Positions 18,387 through 26,879 of a DNA stretch of 64,000 nucleotides are shown here, piece after piece. Made by a program: the position numbers and the translations under genes. Each line of letters begins with the position of its first letter. Position 1 is the first letter of the stretch. Below the pieces are notes generated by a model, which saw nothing but the letters and a program-made list of their open reading frames with translations, ran no database searches and was not told the origin of the DNA. Origin of the DNA: DATKYQ01 sp964640665 (GTDB lineage Bacteria > Myxococcota > B64-G9); assembly GCA_964640665.1 (NCBI GenBank), contig CAZXHT010000010.1:24448-88447 (forward strand), given 5' to 3'.

Positions 18387-21300
18387 ATGGACGAGTCTAA
18401 CGCCGATAGAAACCAGCGCGCCAACAAGCGCTTGAACGTCAGCAAGCGGGTTGACTTCGAGAACGGCGACAATTCCACTTTCGCCTTTACCAAGGACATC
18501 AGTGGCAGTGGTGTTTTTCTGCGCTCCAGTCAGTCTCTGGCCGTGGGCACCGAGATCGAACTCGCCTTGAATCTCGAGCGCAGCGCGCAACCGGTGCTCG
18601 TCGTCGGCAAGGTGGTGCGCACCGGGGGCGAGGGCATGGACGCCGGCTTCGGTGTTCAATTCAAGGCCGAGGGTCAACACGATTCGCTTGGTAAACTCTC
18701 CGAATTCGTGCTATCGGCGCTCGAGGAAAAGGCCAAATTCCGCCTGAAGATCAACCCCCGGGGCATCCAATCGCTGTTCGACATGGCCGAGATTGCTATC
18801 GAGAAAGGGGCCTTCGGGCAGGCCGAGGAATATCTTCGACGGATCATCGCCCTAGAGCAACCTTCGCTGGCCCATGGCTACTTGGCCGACATATTGAGAA
18901 ACAAAGCAGAGGAATCGGGCGACGAATCCCTCTACCAAGAGGCCGTCGATCTGTACGAAACCGTCCTCGAACTCGGACCGGACGGCAGCTTCGAAAGCGG
19001 CCGGGCGGCCTGCCTGAGCTGGCTCGACTCCTGCGAGCGCGAGCGGGCCGAAGCCGAAGACCAAAAGCAAATGGAGGAAGAGGCCCGCCAGAAGGCTTTC
19101 GAGGAGCGTCGCCGGCAGATCGATCGCGACGAGAGAGAAATTGCCCTGATCCGGGAGGAGATCGAGTCCCATAGAAATCAGATCGTCGAGGAACGGGCCG
19201 CGGTTGAGCAAGCCCGGGGTGACCTGGACCGGGAACTCCGGGTGCTGGGCGACCAGCGCTCGGCAATCGAGGCCCAGGAGCTTGGGCTGGCGGACAAGTG
19301 GGAAGAGGTTCGAAGCTTCGAGGCAGCAATTGAACGGGAAAATCAGGGCTTGCTGGAACAACAGGCTGCCGGCGCACTGCGAGAACAAGATCTGAACAGG
19401 CGCGAACGGGCGCTATTGGAAAAGCGTGCCGATATTGAAGAAGAACGGCGCATGATCGAAGCCGCACATGCTTCTCTGGCAGCCGCTTGTAAAGAAACGG
19501 AGGAGCGAGGGAAAGAAGTTCAAACCCGTGCAGATGAGCTCGACAGGTGGTCGCAAGATCTTAAGCAGCAACATGAAGCTATCGAGAAGAAGCGAGAGGA
19601 TGTCCGGCTCTTGAAAGAACATCAAGCCCGAGAGAAATCCAAATCGGACGAGAGACGGAGAGATCTTACCCAACAACAGCAGGAGCAGGAACAGCTGGCC
19701 GCCGAGCTGACCAAAAAGCAAAAGGTACTTTACGAAAAAGCCCGTGAGACCCGCGCCGGGATAGATCTCGAGCGGGAACGTCTGGCCGAGGAGCGCCGGG
19801 TGCTTGACGTGCTTACGGTTGAGGTGGCCGGCCGGAAAGCGGTACTTGAGAAACAGGCCGAGGAGTTGGCCCGTGATCGTAAGCACCTGGCCTCGGCACA
19901 GGCGGCCGGTGAAGCAGCCCGCGCGGTACTGGCCAACGAGCAGGCCGAATTGCGGGCTGGTGTGGAGGAATTCGAACAGCAGAAAATCCTCTTCAGTGAG
20001 CAGCAGGAGTTTATACAGAAGATCGAAGACCTGGAAAAACGCGAGGCGGCGCTGGTCGAGAAAGCAAAGGAGACCGAGGATGCCGGGGACGCTCTGGCCA
20101 TCGAGCGGAACAAGCTGTCGGAGGAGCGGGACGCGATCGAGACGGCTCAGAACGAACTGACCGCCCGGGAAGAAGAACGCCACCGGCTGGCAGGCGATTT
20201 TGAGCGGCAAACCGCCGAATTGAGCCGGCAGCGCGAACGGCTCGATCGGAAACAGTTCGAGTTCCAGCAACAACGCGAACATCTGAGCGAGGATATGGCC
20301 GGGTTCAAGCACAAGCGCGAATCTTTCAGGCAACAACAGCAAGAGCTCGAGCAGTCACGTGAGGAGATCAAGTCCCAAAGAAAACATGTCGCGGGCGAGC
20401 AAGCACTTCTAGACGAGCGGCGCCGGGAGCTTGATGTGCTTACGGATGAGGTGTCCGACCGGAAAGCGGTGCTTGAGAAACAGGCCGAGGAGTTGGCCCG
20501 TGATCGGGATCACCTGGCCTCGGCACGGGCGGCCGGCGAAGCAGCCCGCTTGGTACTGGCAAACGAGCAGGCCGAGTTGCGGGTTGGTGTGGAGGAATTC
20601 GAACAGCGCGTCGCCGGATTCGATTCACAACGCGAAGAAGTGGAGCAGGCCGGCCGGGAAATGAGAGAGCAAGAAGACCGCTTGTCCGAAGATCGGTCCG
20701 TCTTCGTCGAGCAGCAGGAAACTCTCTTCAATGAGCAGCAGGAGTTGATGCAGAAGATCGAAGACCTGGAAAAGCGCGAGGCTGCGCTGGGCGAGAAAGC
20801 GAAGGAGACCGAGGAGGCCGGGGCTGCTTTGGCCATCGAGAGGAATAAGCTGTCGGAGGAGCGGGCCGTGATCGAGACGGCTCAGAACGAACTGACCGCC
20901 CTGGAAAAAGAACGCCGCCGGTTAGCAGACGATTTGGAGCGGCAAACCGCCGAACTGAGCCAGCAGCGCGAACGGCTCGAGCGGGAACAGACCGAGTTTC
21001 AGCAACAACGCAAACAACTGAGCGAGGATTTGGCCGGGTTCAAGGACAAGCGCGAATCCGTAACGCAACAACAGCAAGGGATCGAGCGCACGGTCGCCGA
21101 GCTCATCCGCCAAAAAGAGGAACTCGACACGCTAACCGAGGAGACGCGCGCCAGCCTGGCCCGGGAAAGGGAACTTGGTGAAAAAGAACAGGTGCTACTG
21201 ACCAAGGAGCGTTCCGCTGTGCAGGTCGCCAAAGCCAAGCTGACCACGGTTGCCAAGGAACAAAAGGAGCGCGCCGAGAAACTATTGAAACTGGAGGCCG

Positions 21301-21401
21301 AGTTGGAGAAGCGGCGCCTGGATCTAAAGAAGAAGCGCGAGTCCATACTCCAGCTATTGGCACAGCAGAGGAAGCGAGAGGGGTCAGACCCCGACACTTG
21401 A
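18387..21401 (+). CDS. PilZ-domain protein with giant coiled coil
   Basis: A 1004-residue cytoplasmic protein counted from ATG 18387; GTG 18369 is an in-frame alternative. Residues about 10-105 form a Myxococcus-type PilZ domain with KRLNVSKRV and TKDISGSGVFL, the DxSxxG half of the c-di-GMP-binding signature; the usual RxxxR is only partly kept. Residues about 115-210 are helical, TPR-like (AEIAIEKGAFGQAEEYLRRI, EAVDLYETVLELG). From about 215 to the end it is an uninterrupted Glu/Arg/Gln/Lys-rich coiled coil, with two near-identical blocks arising from a DNA duplication. It may be a c-di-GMP-responsive scaffold or filament protein. The end of the gene coincides with a GGGGTCAGACCCC palindrome. 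Confidence 0.82.
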   Translation: MDESNADRNQRANKRLNVSKRVDFENGDNSTFAFTKDISGSGVFLRSSQSLAVGTEIELALNLERSAQPVLVVGKVVRTGGEGMDAGFGVQFKAEGQHDSLGKLSEFVLSALEEKAKFRLKINPRGIQSLFDMAEIAIEKGAFGQAEEYLRRIIALEQPSLAHGYLADILRNKAEESGDESLYQEAVDLYETVLELGPDGSFESGRAACLSWLDSCERERAEAEDQKQMEEEARQKAFEERRRQIDRDEREIALIREEIESHRNQIVEERAAVEQARGDLDRELRVLGDQRSAIEAQELGLADKWEEVRSFEAAIERENQGLLEQQAAGALREQDLNRRERALLEKRADIEEERRMIEAAHASLAAACKETEERGKEVQTRADELDRWSQDLKQQHEAIEKKREDVRLLKEHQAREKSKSDERRRDLTQQQQEQEQLAAELTKKQKVLYEKARETRAGIDLERERLAEERRVLDVLTVEVAGRKAVLEKQAEELARDRKHLASAQAAGEAARAVLANEQAELRAGVEEFEQQKILFSEQQEFIQKIEDLEKREAALVEKAKETEDAGDALAIERNKLSEERDAIETAQNELTAREEERHRLAGDFERQTAELSRQRERLDRKQFEFQQQREHLSEDMAGFKHKRESFRQQQQELEQSREEIKSQRKHVAGEQALLDERRRELDVLTDEVSDRKAVLEKQAEELARDRDHLASARAAGEAARLVLANEQAELRVGVEEFEQRVAGFDSQREEVEQAGREMREQEDRLSEDRSVFVEQQETLFNEQQELMQKIEDLEKREAALGEKAKETEEAGAALAIERNKLSEERAVIETAQNELTALEKERRRLADDLERQTAELSQQRERLEREQTEFQQQRKQLSEDLAGFKDKRESVTQQQQGIERTVAELIRQKEELDTLTEETRASLARERELGEKEQVLLTKERSAVQVAKAKLTTVAKEQKERAEKLLKLEAELEKRRLDLKKKRESILQLLAQQRKREGSDPDT
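19803..21077 (+). repeat. Intragenic duplication inside the coiled-coil region
   Basis: Copy 1 spans about 19803-20342 and copy 2 about 20430-21077. Long stretches are nearly identical at DNA level, for example from 19803/20430 (offset 627 bp) and from 19998/20733 (offset 735 bp). The 108-bp difference in offset shows copy 2 carries an insertion of 36 codons between its two blocks. Reading frame and heptad pattern are kept. Confidence 0.85.
21380..21392. repeat. GGGGTCAGACCCC palindrome at the end of the PilZ gene
   Basis: A 13-bp palindrome (6-bp arms, 1-bp centre) encodes the last residues of the coiled-coil protein and is followed by CGACACTTGACACTT. Palindromes starting GGGGTCA recur in deltaproteobacterial genomes near Y1-transposase (REP-type) elements, from memory. 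It may be a REP remnant that supplied the stop codon, or a weak terminator between the convergent genes. Confidence 0.35.
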
Positions 21402-21441
21402 CACTTATCCGTCCCGGGAAAGGCCGAGAAGCCTGAGGTAA

Positions 21442-22584
21442 CTAGCGAACTCCTTTGATTCGATCGGCTTCACAGGTATTTTTACTGAAATACCAGCGGT
21501 TGCCGCCAACCTGAAGGCACTGGCTGCCGCAAGACATGATTTCCAACACTTCGAAAGAACCCGAACCCAGACCAAGTGGGCCGGTCAGAGTCAGCATACC
21601 CATGGCGTATTCATACTTATAGATCAGTTCTTCTTTGCCCAAACGCTGGAGTTGCCCCTCAAATTCGTTTGCTTCGTTGGGTTCTATCTTCCAGGGAGCA
21701 CAGACCGTGCGGCCGGCGTAGCGGCCGAGCCAAAAGAGCTTGCCTTGTCGACTAAGATTACCGAAGCTGCCTTCCCTGAATGCCAATTTTGTAACATCGA
21801 GCCATAACCCCAACTCACCCCACGAAGAGTAGTATCGCAGTCTGAGCCAGCCCCCCGGTTCAACATAGTTATCCGCAAAGAAAATATTGTTCTGTTTGAC
21901 GAGGGCAACCACGCTGCCATCGGGCCCGTCTCTCAACCAGCTGCCCTTGGTTATGCCGACCCGGTTGGGATGCGACTCTCCATGTCCGTGCCCGCTCAAC
22001 TTTTCTGAAGTTCTCTTGCGGCTATCATTCTTGGGGGCAAGATACATCTTGCCGACCGAGTCTGCTTTCACCCACCCGGATTGTCCCGCTGCTGTTTGAA
22101 TCCGCACGAATCCATCCCGAGCTTCAAGGCGCTCTACAGGGCTCCCGACTTCGAGGGCTGCCCGAGTTGCCGGAGCAACTCTGTCCGGGGCCGGTTGCAG
22201 AACAGCCGATTTGATAAGAACGCTTTTCAGGCTGGCGCTCGGGTAATACATCAACACACGGACTGGTCCGTCTTCGACTATCACTCGCGGCAGGCGGCCC
22301 GGCTGTATGACCACCAACTCATCAGGCAGCTTGCCTGGCCGACCAACAACGTTACCGGCGATCTTGGGATCATCCGGCATCAACCTGGCACGCTTCCAGC
22401 TTGCCGGGCGAACTCTTATCCGGTAGCGAGTCTCGTATCCGTCGGCCAGGGCCTGCCGGCCCGGGTCTTCGGCAATCAGGGGATCGCTTCTTGAATGAGA
22501 ACCGAACAGGATAACAAGTAAAAAGACTAGCGCCGCATACTTCGCGGCGCAAGACCGATAAGTGCCCAGTCTTTCACAGCGCAT
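21442..22584 (-). CDS. Exported protein with SH3-like segment
   Basis: A 380-residue protein with an N-terminal hydrophobic segment (AALVFLLVILFG) that should export it to the periplasm. Residues about 140-180 (GSPVERLEARDGFVRIQTAAGQSGWVKADSVG) match a bacterial SH3 domain, and about 210-265 (GSWLRDGPDGSVVALVKQ.. GGWLRLRYY) looks like a second, less clear one. The C-terminal 100 residues contain four Cys (SCGSQCLQVGGNRWYFSKNTC) that may pair. Bacterial SH3 domains often bind peptidoglycan or ligands outside the cell. The start overlaps the panB stop by 11 bp and has no evident ribosome-binding site, so translation is probably coupled. GC looks lower than in panB. Confidence 0.6.
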   Translation of the reverse strand: MRCERLGTYRSCAAKYAALVFLLVILFGSHSRSDPLIAEDPGRQALADGYETRYRIRVRPASWKRARLMPDDPKIAGNVVGRPGKLPDELVVIQPGRLPRVIVEDGPVRVLMYYPSASLKSVLIKSAVLQPAPDRVAPATRAALEVGSPVERLEARDGFVRIQTAAGQSGWVKADSVGKMYLAPKNDSRKRTSEKLSGHGHGESHPNRVGITKGSWLRDGPDGSVVALVKQNNIFFADNYVEPGGWLRLRYYSSWGELGLWLDVTKLAFREGSFGNLSRQGKLFWLGRYAGRTVCAPWKIEPNEANEFEGQLQRLGKEELIYKYEYAMGMLTLTGPLGLGSGSFEVLEIMSCGSQCLQVGGNRWYFSKNTCEADRIKGVR

Positions 22585-23419
22585 TTTTAAGGGCCACGAA
22601 TTCTTCGTCGGGGATGCTGAAGGTGTGCTCGGGGGCAGGGAAGGTTCTTTGGCGCACCTCGTCGCAGTAGCTAGATACGGCTTTTTTCATCAGCTCACCC
22701 GTGTCGGCGAACTTCTTCACGAACTTGGGGGTAAAGCCCGCGTCGATGCCCACAAGATCGTGGAAGACCAGCACCTGGCCGTCTGTGCCGCTGCCGGCGC
22801 CGATACCGATGACAGGAATGTCCAGCTTGTGCGCTATAAACTCCCCCAACCGGGCGGGAACGCACTCGAGCACCAGCAAGAACGCCCCGGCCTGCTGCAA
22901 GGCCAACGAGTCTTCCAGGATCCTGCGTGCCGAAGCGGCGTCCTTGCCCTGCACGCGGTAGCCGCCGAGCATGCCGGCCGTCTGGGGCGTCAGGCCCAGG
23001 TGGCCGACCACCGGGATGCCTGCGCTGGTCAGCCTGGCGACAGTCTCTGCCACCCAGCCGCCGCCCTCGAGCTTGACCGCCTGGGCTCGGCCTTCTTTCA
23101 TGAAGCGCCCGGCGTTGGTCACGGCCTGTTCGACGGACACATTGTAGGACATGAAGGGCATGTCGCCGATCAACAGCGCGCGTTCGAGCCCGCGGGATAC
23201 GGCCCGCGTGTGGTGCAGCATCTCGTCGACGGTCACGCTCAGAGTATCCGGGTGACCCAGGACGACGTTGGCCAGGCTGTCGCCCACCAATACCGTGTCG
23301 ACCCCGGCCGCGTCGACGATTCGCGCGGTGGGGAAGTCGTAGGCAGTCACCATGGTGATTGGTGTGCCGGCCCGTTTCATCTTGGCCGGCGTAGTTATTT
23401 CCACCTTGTCGTTACTCAT
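22574..23419 (-). CDS. panB: 3-methyl-2-oxobutanoate hydroxymethyltransferase
   Basis: This enzyme adds a hydroxymethyl group from 5,10-methylene-THF to alpha-ketoisovalerate, the first committed step to pantothenate and CoA. The 281-residue protein is full length and has the family blocks TAYDFPTARIVDAAGVD, VGDSLANVVLGH (metal Asp), LIGDMPFMSY (second metal Asp), AVKLEGG, GHLGLTPQ and VLECVP with the catalytic Glu, then PVIGIGAG. The start lies four bases inside the end of panE, so the two pantothenate genes are coupled. A methylene-THF-producing SHMT is encoded 3 kb away, but it is not part of this operon. Confidence 0.95.
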   Translation of the reverse strand: MSNDKVEITTPAKMKRAGTPITMVTAYDFPTARIVDAAGVDTVLVGDSLANVVLGHPDTLSVTVDEMLHHTRAVSRGLERALLIGDMPFMSYNVSVEQAVTNAGRFMKEGRAQAVKLEGGGWVAETVARLTSAGIPVVGHLGLTPQTAGMLGGYRVQGKDAASARRILEDSLALQQAGAFLLVLECVPARLGEFIAHKLDIPVIGIGAGSGTDGQVLVFHDLVGIDAGFTPKFVKKFADTGELMKKAVSSYCDEVRQRTFPAPEHTFSIPDEEFVALKNAL

Positions 23420-24327
23420 GTCTTGCCTCCGCAGGTCGCGCCGATTGCCTTGACCAGCTTCGTCAGTGTCGCGTTGACCGGGTAGTCGCCCATGCCGGCG
23501 ATGGCACCGTTGATGAAATCGATTTCCGTCCGCTTGCAGGCCTGGATGTCTTGGTACATGCTCGAACGATTGTCGGCGGTGCGCCGGGCGACATCAGCCA
23601 CAAGGGTCTGAATCTCACCAGAATCGAATTCAAGCCCCTGGCCGTCCGCCGCGCGTAGGGCCTCGTCGACAGCGGCCCGCATCAGATCGCGGCTTTCCGC
23701 GTGTTCGACGAGCACTCCGTTACGCACCCGGAGAATCGCGCTCAGCGCGTTGATACCGACGTTGACCATCAGCTTGCCCCACATCAGGCGGCGGATCTCC
23801 CGGCTGGCTTTGACTTCGATGCCGGCGCCACAAAGCGTCTCGGCGATGCGCTCTGTGCGCAAGCTTTCCGAGCCGTCCAACTCGCCGATGAATGTCTCGC
23901 CCTGACCCGCATGGTGCACGCGGCCGACCCCCAGAAGATTAGCGCCCATGGTCGTGCTGCCGCCGAGCACGCGTTCAGCCGGGACGACGCGGGCCAGGGC
24001 ATCGGTGTTGCCGATGCCGTTCTGCGCGCTCCAGACGGCGGTCTCCTCGCCGACCAGCGCCCGGTGGTGCCGCATGGCTTCTTCCGTCTGGTAGGCCTTG
24101 ACCCATACCATCACCAGATCGACCGGCCCCAGTGCGGCCGCGTCGGTAGTGATCTTGACCTCGACCAGATGCTTGCCGCGCACGCCCTCGACGGCGATCC
24201 CGCGCGAGGCGATCTCCCGCGCCCGTTCAGGGTCGCGGTCCAGCAGGGTGACATCCAGGCCCCCCTGGCTGAGGTAAGCGGAAAACATACAACCCATGGC
24301 GCCGGGACCGATGACGGCGATTCTCAT
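23416..24327 (-). CDS. panE: 2-dehydropantoate 2-reductase
   Basis: NADPH-dependent reductase that turns ketopantoate, the PanB product, into pantoate. The 303-residue protein opens with the Rossmann motif IGPGAMGCMFSAYL. It has the catalytic-Lys segment LMWGKLMVNVGINALSAIL and the C-terminal helix SSMYQDIQACKRTEIDFINGAI containing the conserved Ser and Glu. The gene is first in the panE-panB pair on the minus strand, with a 4-bp overlap. The next gene upstream diverges; the 84-bp spacer contains a possible but weak promoter (TTGACT, 17 bp, TACCTT) for this strand. No panC or panD is present in the window. Confidence 0.93.
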   Translation of the reverse strand: MRIAVIGPGAMGCMFSAYLSQGGLDVTLLDRDPERAREIASRGIAVEGVRGKHLVEVKITTDAAALGPVDLVMVWVKAYQTEEAMRHHRALVGEETAVWSAQNGIGNTDALARVVPAERVLGGSTTMGANLLGVGRVHHAGQGETFIGELDGSESLRTERIAETLCGAGIEVKASREIRRLMWGKLMVNVGINALSAILRVRNGVLVEHAESRDLMRAAVDEALRAADGQGLEFDSGEIQTLVADVARRTADNRSSMYQDIQACKRTEIDFINGAIAGMGDYPVNATLTKLVKAIGATCGGKT

Positions 24328-24411
24328 TGGTCAAAGGTAGGAACTTGATTGGTGATAGTCAAGAGGATCCTGGCCGATTTCCGATTGTGTGCCCGGCATT
24401 GCTGGGATAAT

Positions 24412-25125
24412 ATGCCGCGCGTGGAGAAGCTTTCGGTCATCATGCCCGTCTTCAACGAGCGGGACACCATCGAGAGAATCATCGCAAGAGTGCTCGATGT
24501 CGATCTTCCCATGGAGTTGATTGTCGTTGATGATTGCAGCTCGGACGGCAGCCATGCCAAGCTTTTAGAACTTGCCGGGCGGAACCCCGAGATTCGCCTG
24601 GTGCGCCACGCGCGCAACCGCGGCAAGGGGGCCGCCATCCGTACCGGGTTCGAGCAGGTCAGCGGAGACGTGGTCGTGATCCAGGACGCCGACCTGGAGT
24701 ACGATCCCGCCGAATACCCCGGGCTGCTCGCGCCGATTCACGAGGGCAGGGCGGACGTCGTCTACGGCTCGCGCTTCATGGGCGGGGCGCGGCGCGAGTT
24801 CAAGCTCAGCCATGCCCTGGCTAACCGCTTCTTGACGCTGCTTTCGAACCTGGTGACCGGTCTCGATCTTTCCGACATGGAGACCTGCTACAAGATGTTC
24901 AGCGCCGAGTTGCTGAACGGCGCGCGCTTCGTAAGCGAGCGTTTCGGCATCGAGCCCGAACTGACCGCTTATTTCGCGCGCGCCGGGGCGCGAATATGCG
25001 AGGTGCCCATCGGCTACTCCGGACGCGGCTACGCGGCCGGCAAGAAGATCGGGGTCAAGGACGGCCTCGAAGCGATCTTCGCCATTCTCAAGTTCAATCT
25101 GTTTGCGGGCCGGCGACCAAAGTGA
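24412..25125 (+). CDS. Family 2 glycosyltransferase (polyprenyl-phosphate sugar transferase type)
   Basis: A 237-residue GT-A enzyme resembling dolichol/undecaprenyl-phosphate mannosyl- or glucosyltransferases, which charge a lipid carrier with a sugar at the cytoplasmic face. Motifs are VIMPVFNERDTIERI, LIVVDDCSSDGS, GKGAAIRTGFE and the metal-binding QDADLEYDP, with YGSRFMGG further on. No C-terminal membrane helices are present. I use ATG 24412; the frame is open to TTG 24349. The stop overlaps the start of the GT39-like gene by one base, and a charged polyprenyl-phosphate sugar is exactly what such a GT-C enzyme would use. Confidence 0.87.
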   Translation: MPRVEKLSVIMPVFNERDTIERIIARVLDVDLPMELIVVDDCSSDGSHAKLLELAGRNPEIRLVRHARNRGKGAAIRTGFEQVSGDVVVIQDADLEYDPAEYPGLLAPIHEGRADVVYGSRFMGGARREFKLSHALANRFLTLLSNLVTGLDLSDMETCYKMFSAELLNGARFVSERFGIEPELTAYFARAGARICEVPIGYSGRGYAAGKKIGVKDGLEAIFAILKFNLFAGRRPK

Positions 25126-26855
25126 TGGCTGAGCAGGACCCGCGCAGAAGATATGAGGTGCTTGCAGTCGTCGCCATCTGCAGCCTGGCCGTCAGCGTCA
25201 GATTGTTGTTCCTTGCGCGCTGGGCGGGCACGCCGCTTTTTTCTTCGCCGGTCGGCGACGAGCTGAACTTTCACCGGACGGCGCTTGCGTTACTTTCCGA
25301 ACACTCGCTGGGATCGTTTCTCTACCAGCCGCTCTACTCGTATTTTCTGGCGGGCGTCTACCGGCTGTTTGGCCCGGACGTCGGCATGGTGCGCACGATC
25401 CAGCTTGCGATCGGAGTGGGCACGACGCTGCTCTTCTATGGACTGGGGCGCGAGCTTGGGAAGGATGGTAACGCCGGTCGCTGGACCGGGTACCTGACCG
25501 GGACGATCGCGGCGCTGTACGGACCGCAGGTGTTTTTCGAAGGCCAGTTGCTTGCCCCGGCCTTGACGCTGCCCTTGACGGCCGGGGCGCTGTGGTGCCT
25601 GCTGGTGGCCGTCAAGCGAAGCAAGCCCTGGTTGCTCGTTGCGGGCGGGCTGTTATTGGGCTTGGCCTGCATGGGCAGGCCCAACCTGCTGGTCATGCTT
25701 CCAGCCGGCCTGGTTTGGTTGCTTATGAGAATCCGGCCTTGGCGCCGGATCTGGTTGTCTGCTGGTCTGCTTGTCGTGGGAGTCATTCTGGGTCTTTCGC
25801 CTTCATGGATACACAACGCCGTCAGTGGACAAGGCTTCGTGCCGGTTTCTTCTTCGGGCGGACACAGTTTCTTCATCGGCAACAACCCCCAGGCTACAGG
25901 TGGATTCCACATTCCCAAAGGCGCGCGCATCGATGACAGCGACCACGCCGCCTACCGGCGCTCGCTGACCCTTCTGGCCGAGCGAGCCGCGGGCCACGAT
26001 CTTACTCCCGCCGAGGTGTCGGCCTACTGGTGGCATCGAGGGCTCGACTTCTGGGCTGCACACCCGGGACAGGTGCTTTGGCTTTCCGGCAAGAAGCTCC
26101 TGCTGGCGCTGAACTCCGTAGAGAGACCGATCCACCATCCCTACGTCTTTGCCGAGGAAGTGGCGCCGATTCTAGGCTACCTGCTTTCTTTCGGCATCGT
26201 CTTTCCCTTCGCCGTACTGGGGGTTTGGTTCGGCCGGCGTCGCCGCGCGGGGGTCGGGTTGCTGCTCGGCTGCGCCGGGACATACCTGCTGACGATGGTC
26301 GCCTTCTATGTCGCCGATCGTTACCGGATCTTGTTGCTTTCGGCGCTGATTCCACTGGCCGGGCTGGGAATGGTCGAGCTCGCGCGTACGATCCGCGCCA
26401 AGGGAGCACTGCGCACCTGGCCATGTATTTTAGGACTCGCCGCGGCCTTCGCCGTCACCCAGTTGCCGCTGACCTCGGCCCGCGCCACCAACCAGGCGCT
26501 GGTCGTCGGATACAACCTGATGGGCAAGGCTGCCGGAGAGCGCGGCAAGCTGCTCGAGGCCGAGAAATATTTCAAACACGCGCTCGAACTGGCCGGCCCC
26601 GGGCAAGGCGCCAGGGCGCGCGCCAACCTGAGCCTGCTGCTTCAACGCCGCGGTCAGCTCGAGCGGGCGCAAAGGCTGTATGTCGAGGCGGCCCGTGCCG
26701 ATCCCGACTGGCAGGCCATCCGCATTCGCCTGGCGCGCCTGGCCGAGAGCAGGGGAGACATTCAGCAAGCCATCCAATGGTGGCGCGAGGCGGCGGCGCT
26801 GATGGCCGATCCCGCCCCGGCCCTGCGCGAGATAACAAGACTAGAAAAACACTGA
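25125..26855 (+). CDS. GT39-type membrane glycosyltransferase with C-terminal TPR domain
   Basis: A 576-residue polytopic protein. The first about 450 residues form ten or more membrane helices, with the early loop SSPVGDELNFHRTAL carrying the acidic pair expected for a GT-C/PMT enzyme that moves sugars from polyprenyl-phosphate onto an extracytoplasmic acceptor. Residues about 465-570 are TPR repeats (EAEKYFKHALELAGP, RAQRLYVEAARADPDW, DIQQAIQWWREAAAL), probably a periplasmic protein-binding platform. ATG 25125 overlaps the previous stop (TGATG). The pair with the upstream GT2 enzyme suggests a two-step system: charge the lipid carrier, then glycosylate. The acceptor is unknown. Confidence 0.82.
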   Translation: MAEQDPRRRYEVLAVVAICSLAVSVRLLFLARWAGTPLFSSPVGDELNFHRTALALLSEHSLGSFLYQPLYSYFLAGVYRLFGPDVGMVRTIQLAIGVGTTLLFYGLGRELGKDGNAGRWTGYLTGTIAALYGPQVFFEGQLLAPALTLPLTAGALWCLLVAVKRSKPWLLVAGGLLLGLACMGRPNLLVMLPAGLVWLLMRIRPWRRIWLSAGLLVVGVILGLSPSWIHNAVSGQGFVPVSSSGGHSFFIGNNPQATGGFHIPKGARIDDSDHAAYRRSLTLLAERAAGHDLTPAEVSAYWWHRGLDFWAAHPGQVLWLSGKKLLLALNSVERPIHHPYVFAEEVAPILGYLLSFGIVFPFAVLGVWFGRRRRAGVGLLLGCAGTYLLTMVAFYVADRYRILLLSALIPLAGLGMVELARTIRAKGALRTWPCILGLAAAFAVTQLPLTSARATNQALVVGYNLMGKAAGERGKLLEAEKYFKHALELAGPGQGARARANLSLLLQRRGQLERAQRLYVEAARADPDWQAIRIRLARLAESRGDIQQAIQWWREAAALMADPAPALREITRLEKH

Positions 26856-26879
26856 ACGAGCGCGATATCGGCCCACGCT

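Noticed and set aside
24392..24412. Extended -10 box GGGATAAT and CCCGGC/GCTGGG hairpin before the GT2 gene
   Set aside because: It would place transcription start inside the coding sequence at ATG 24412; probably chance.
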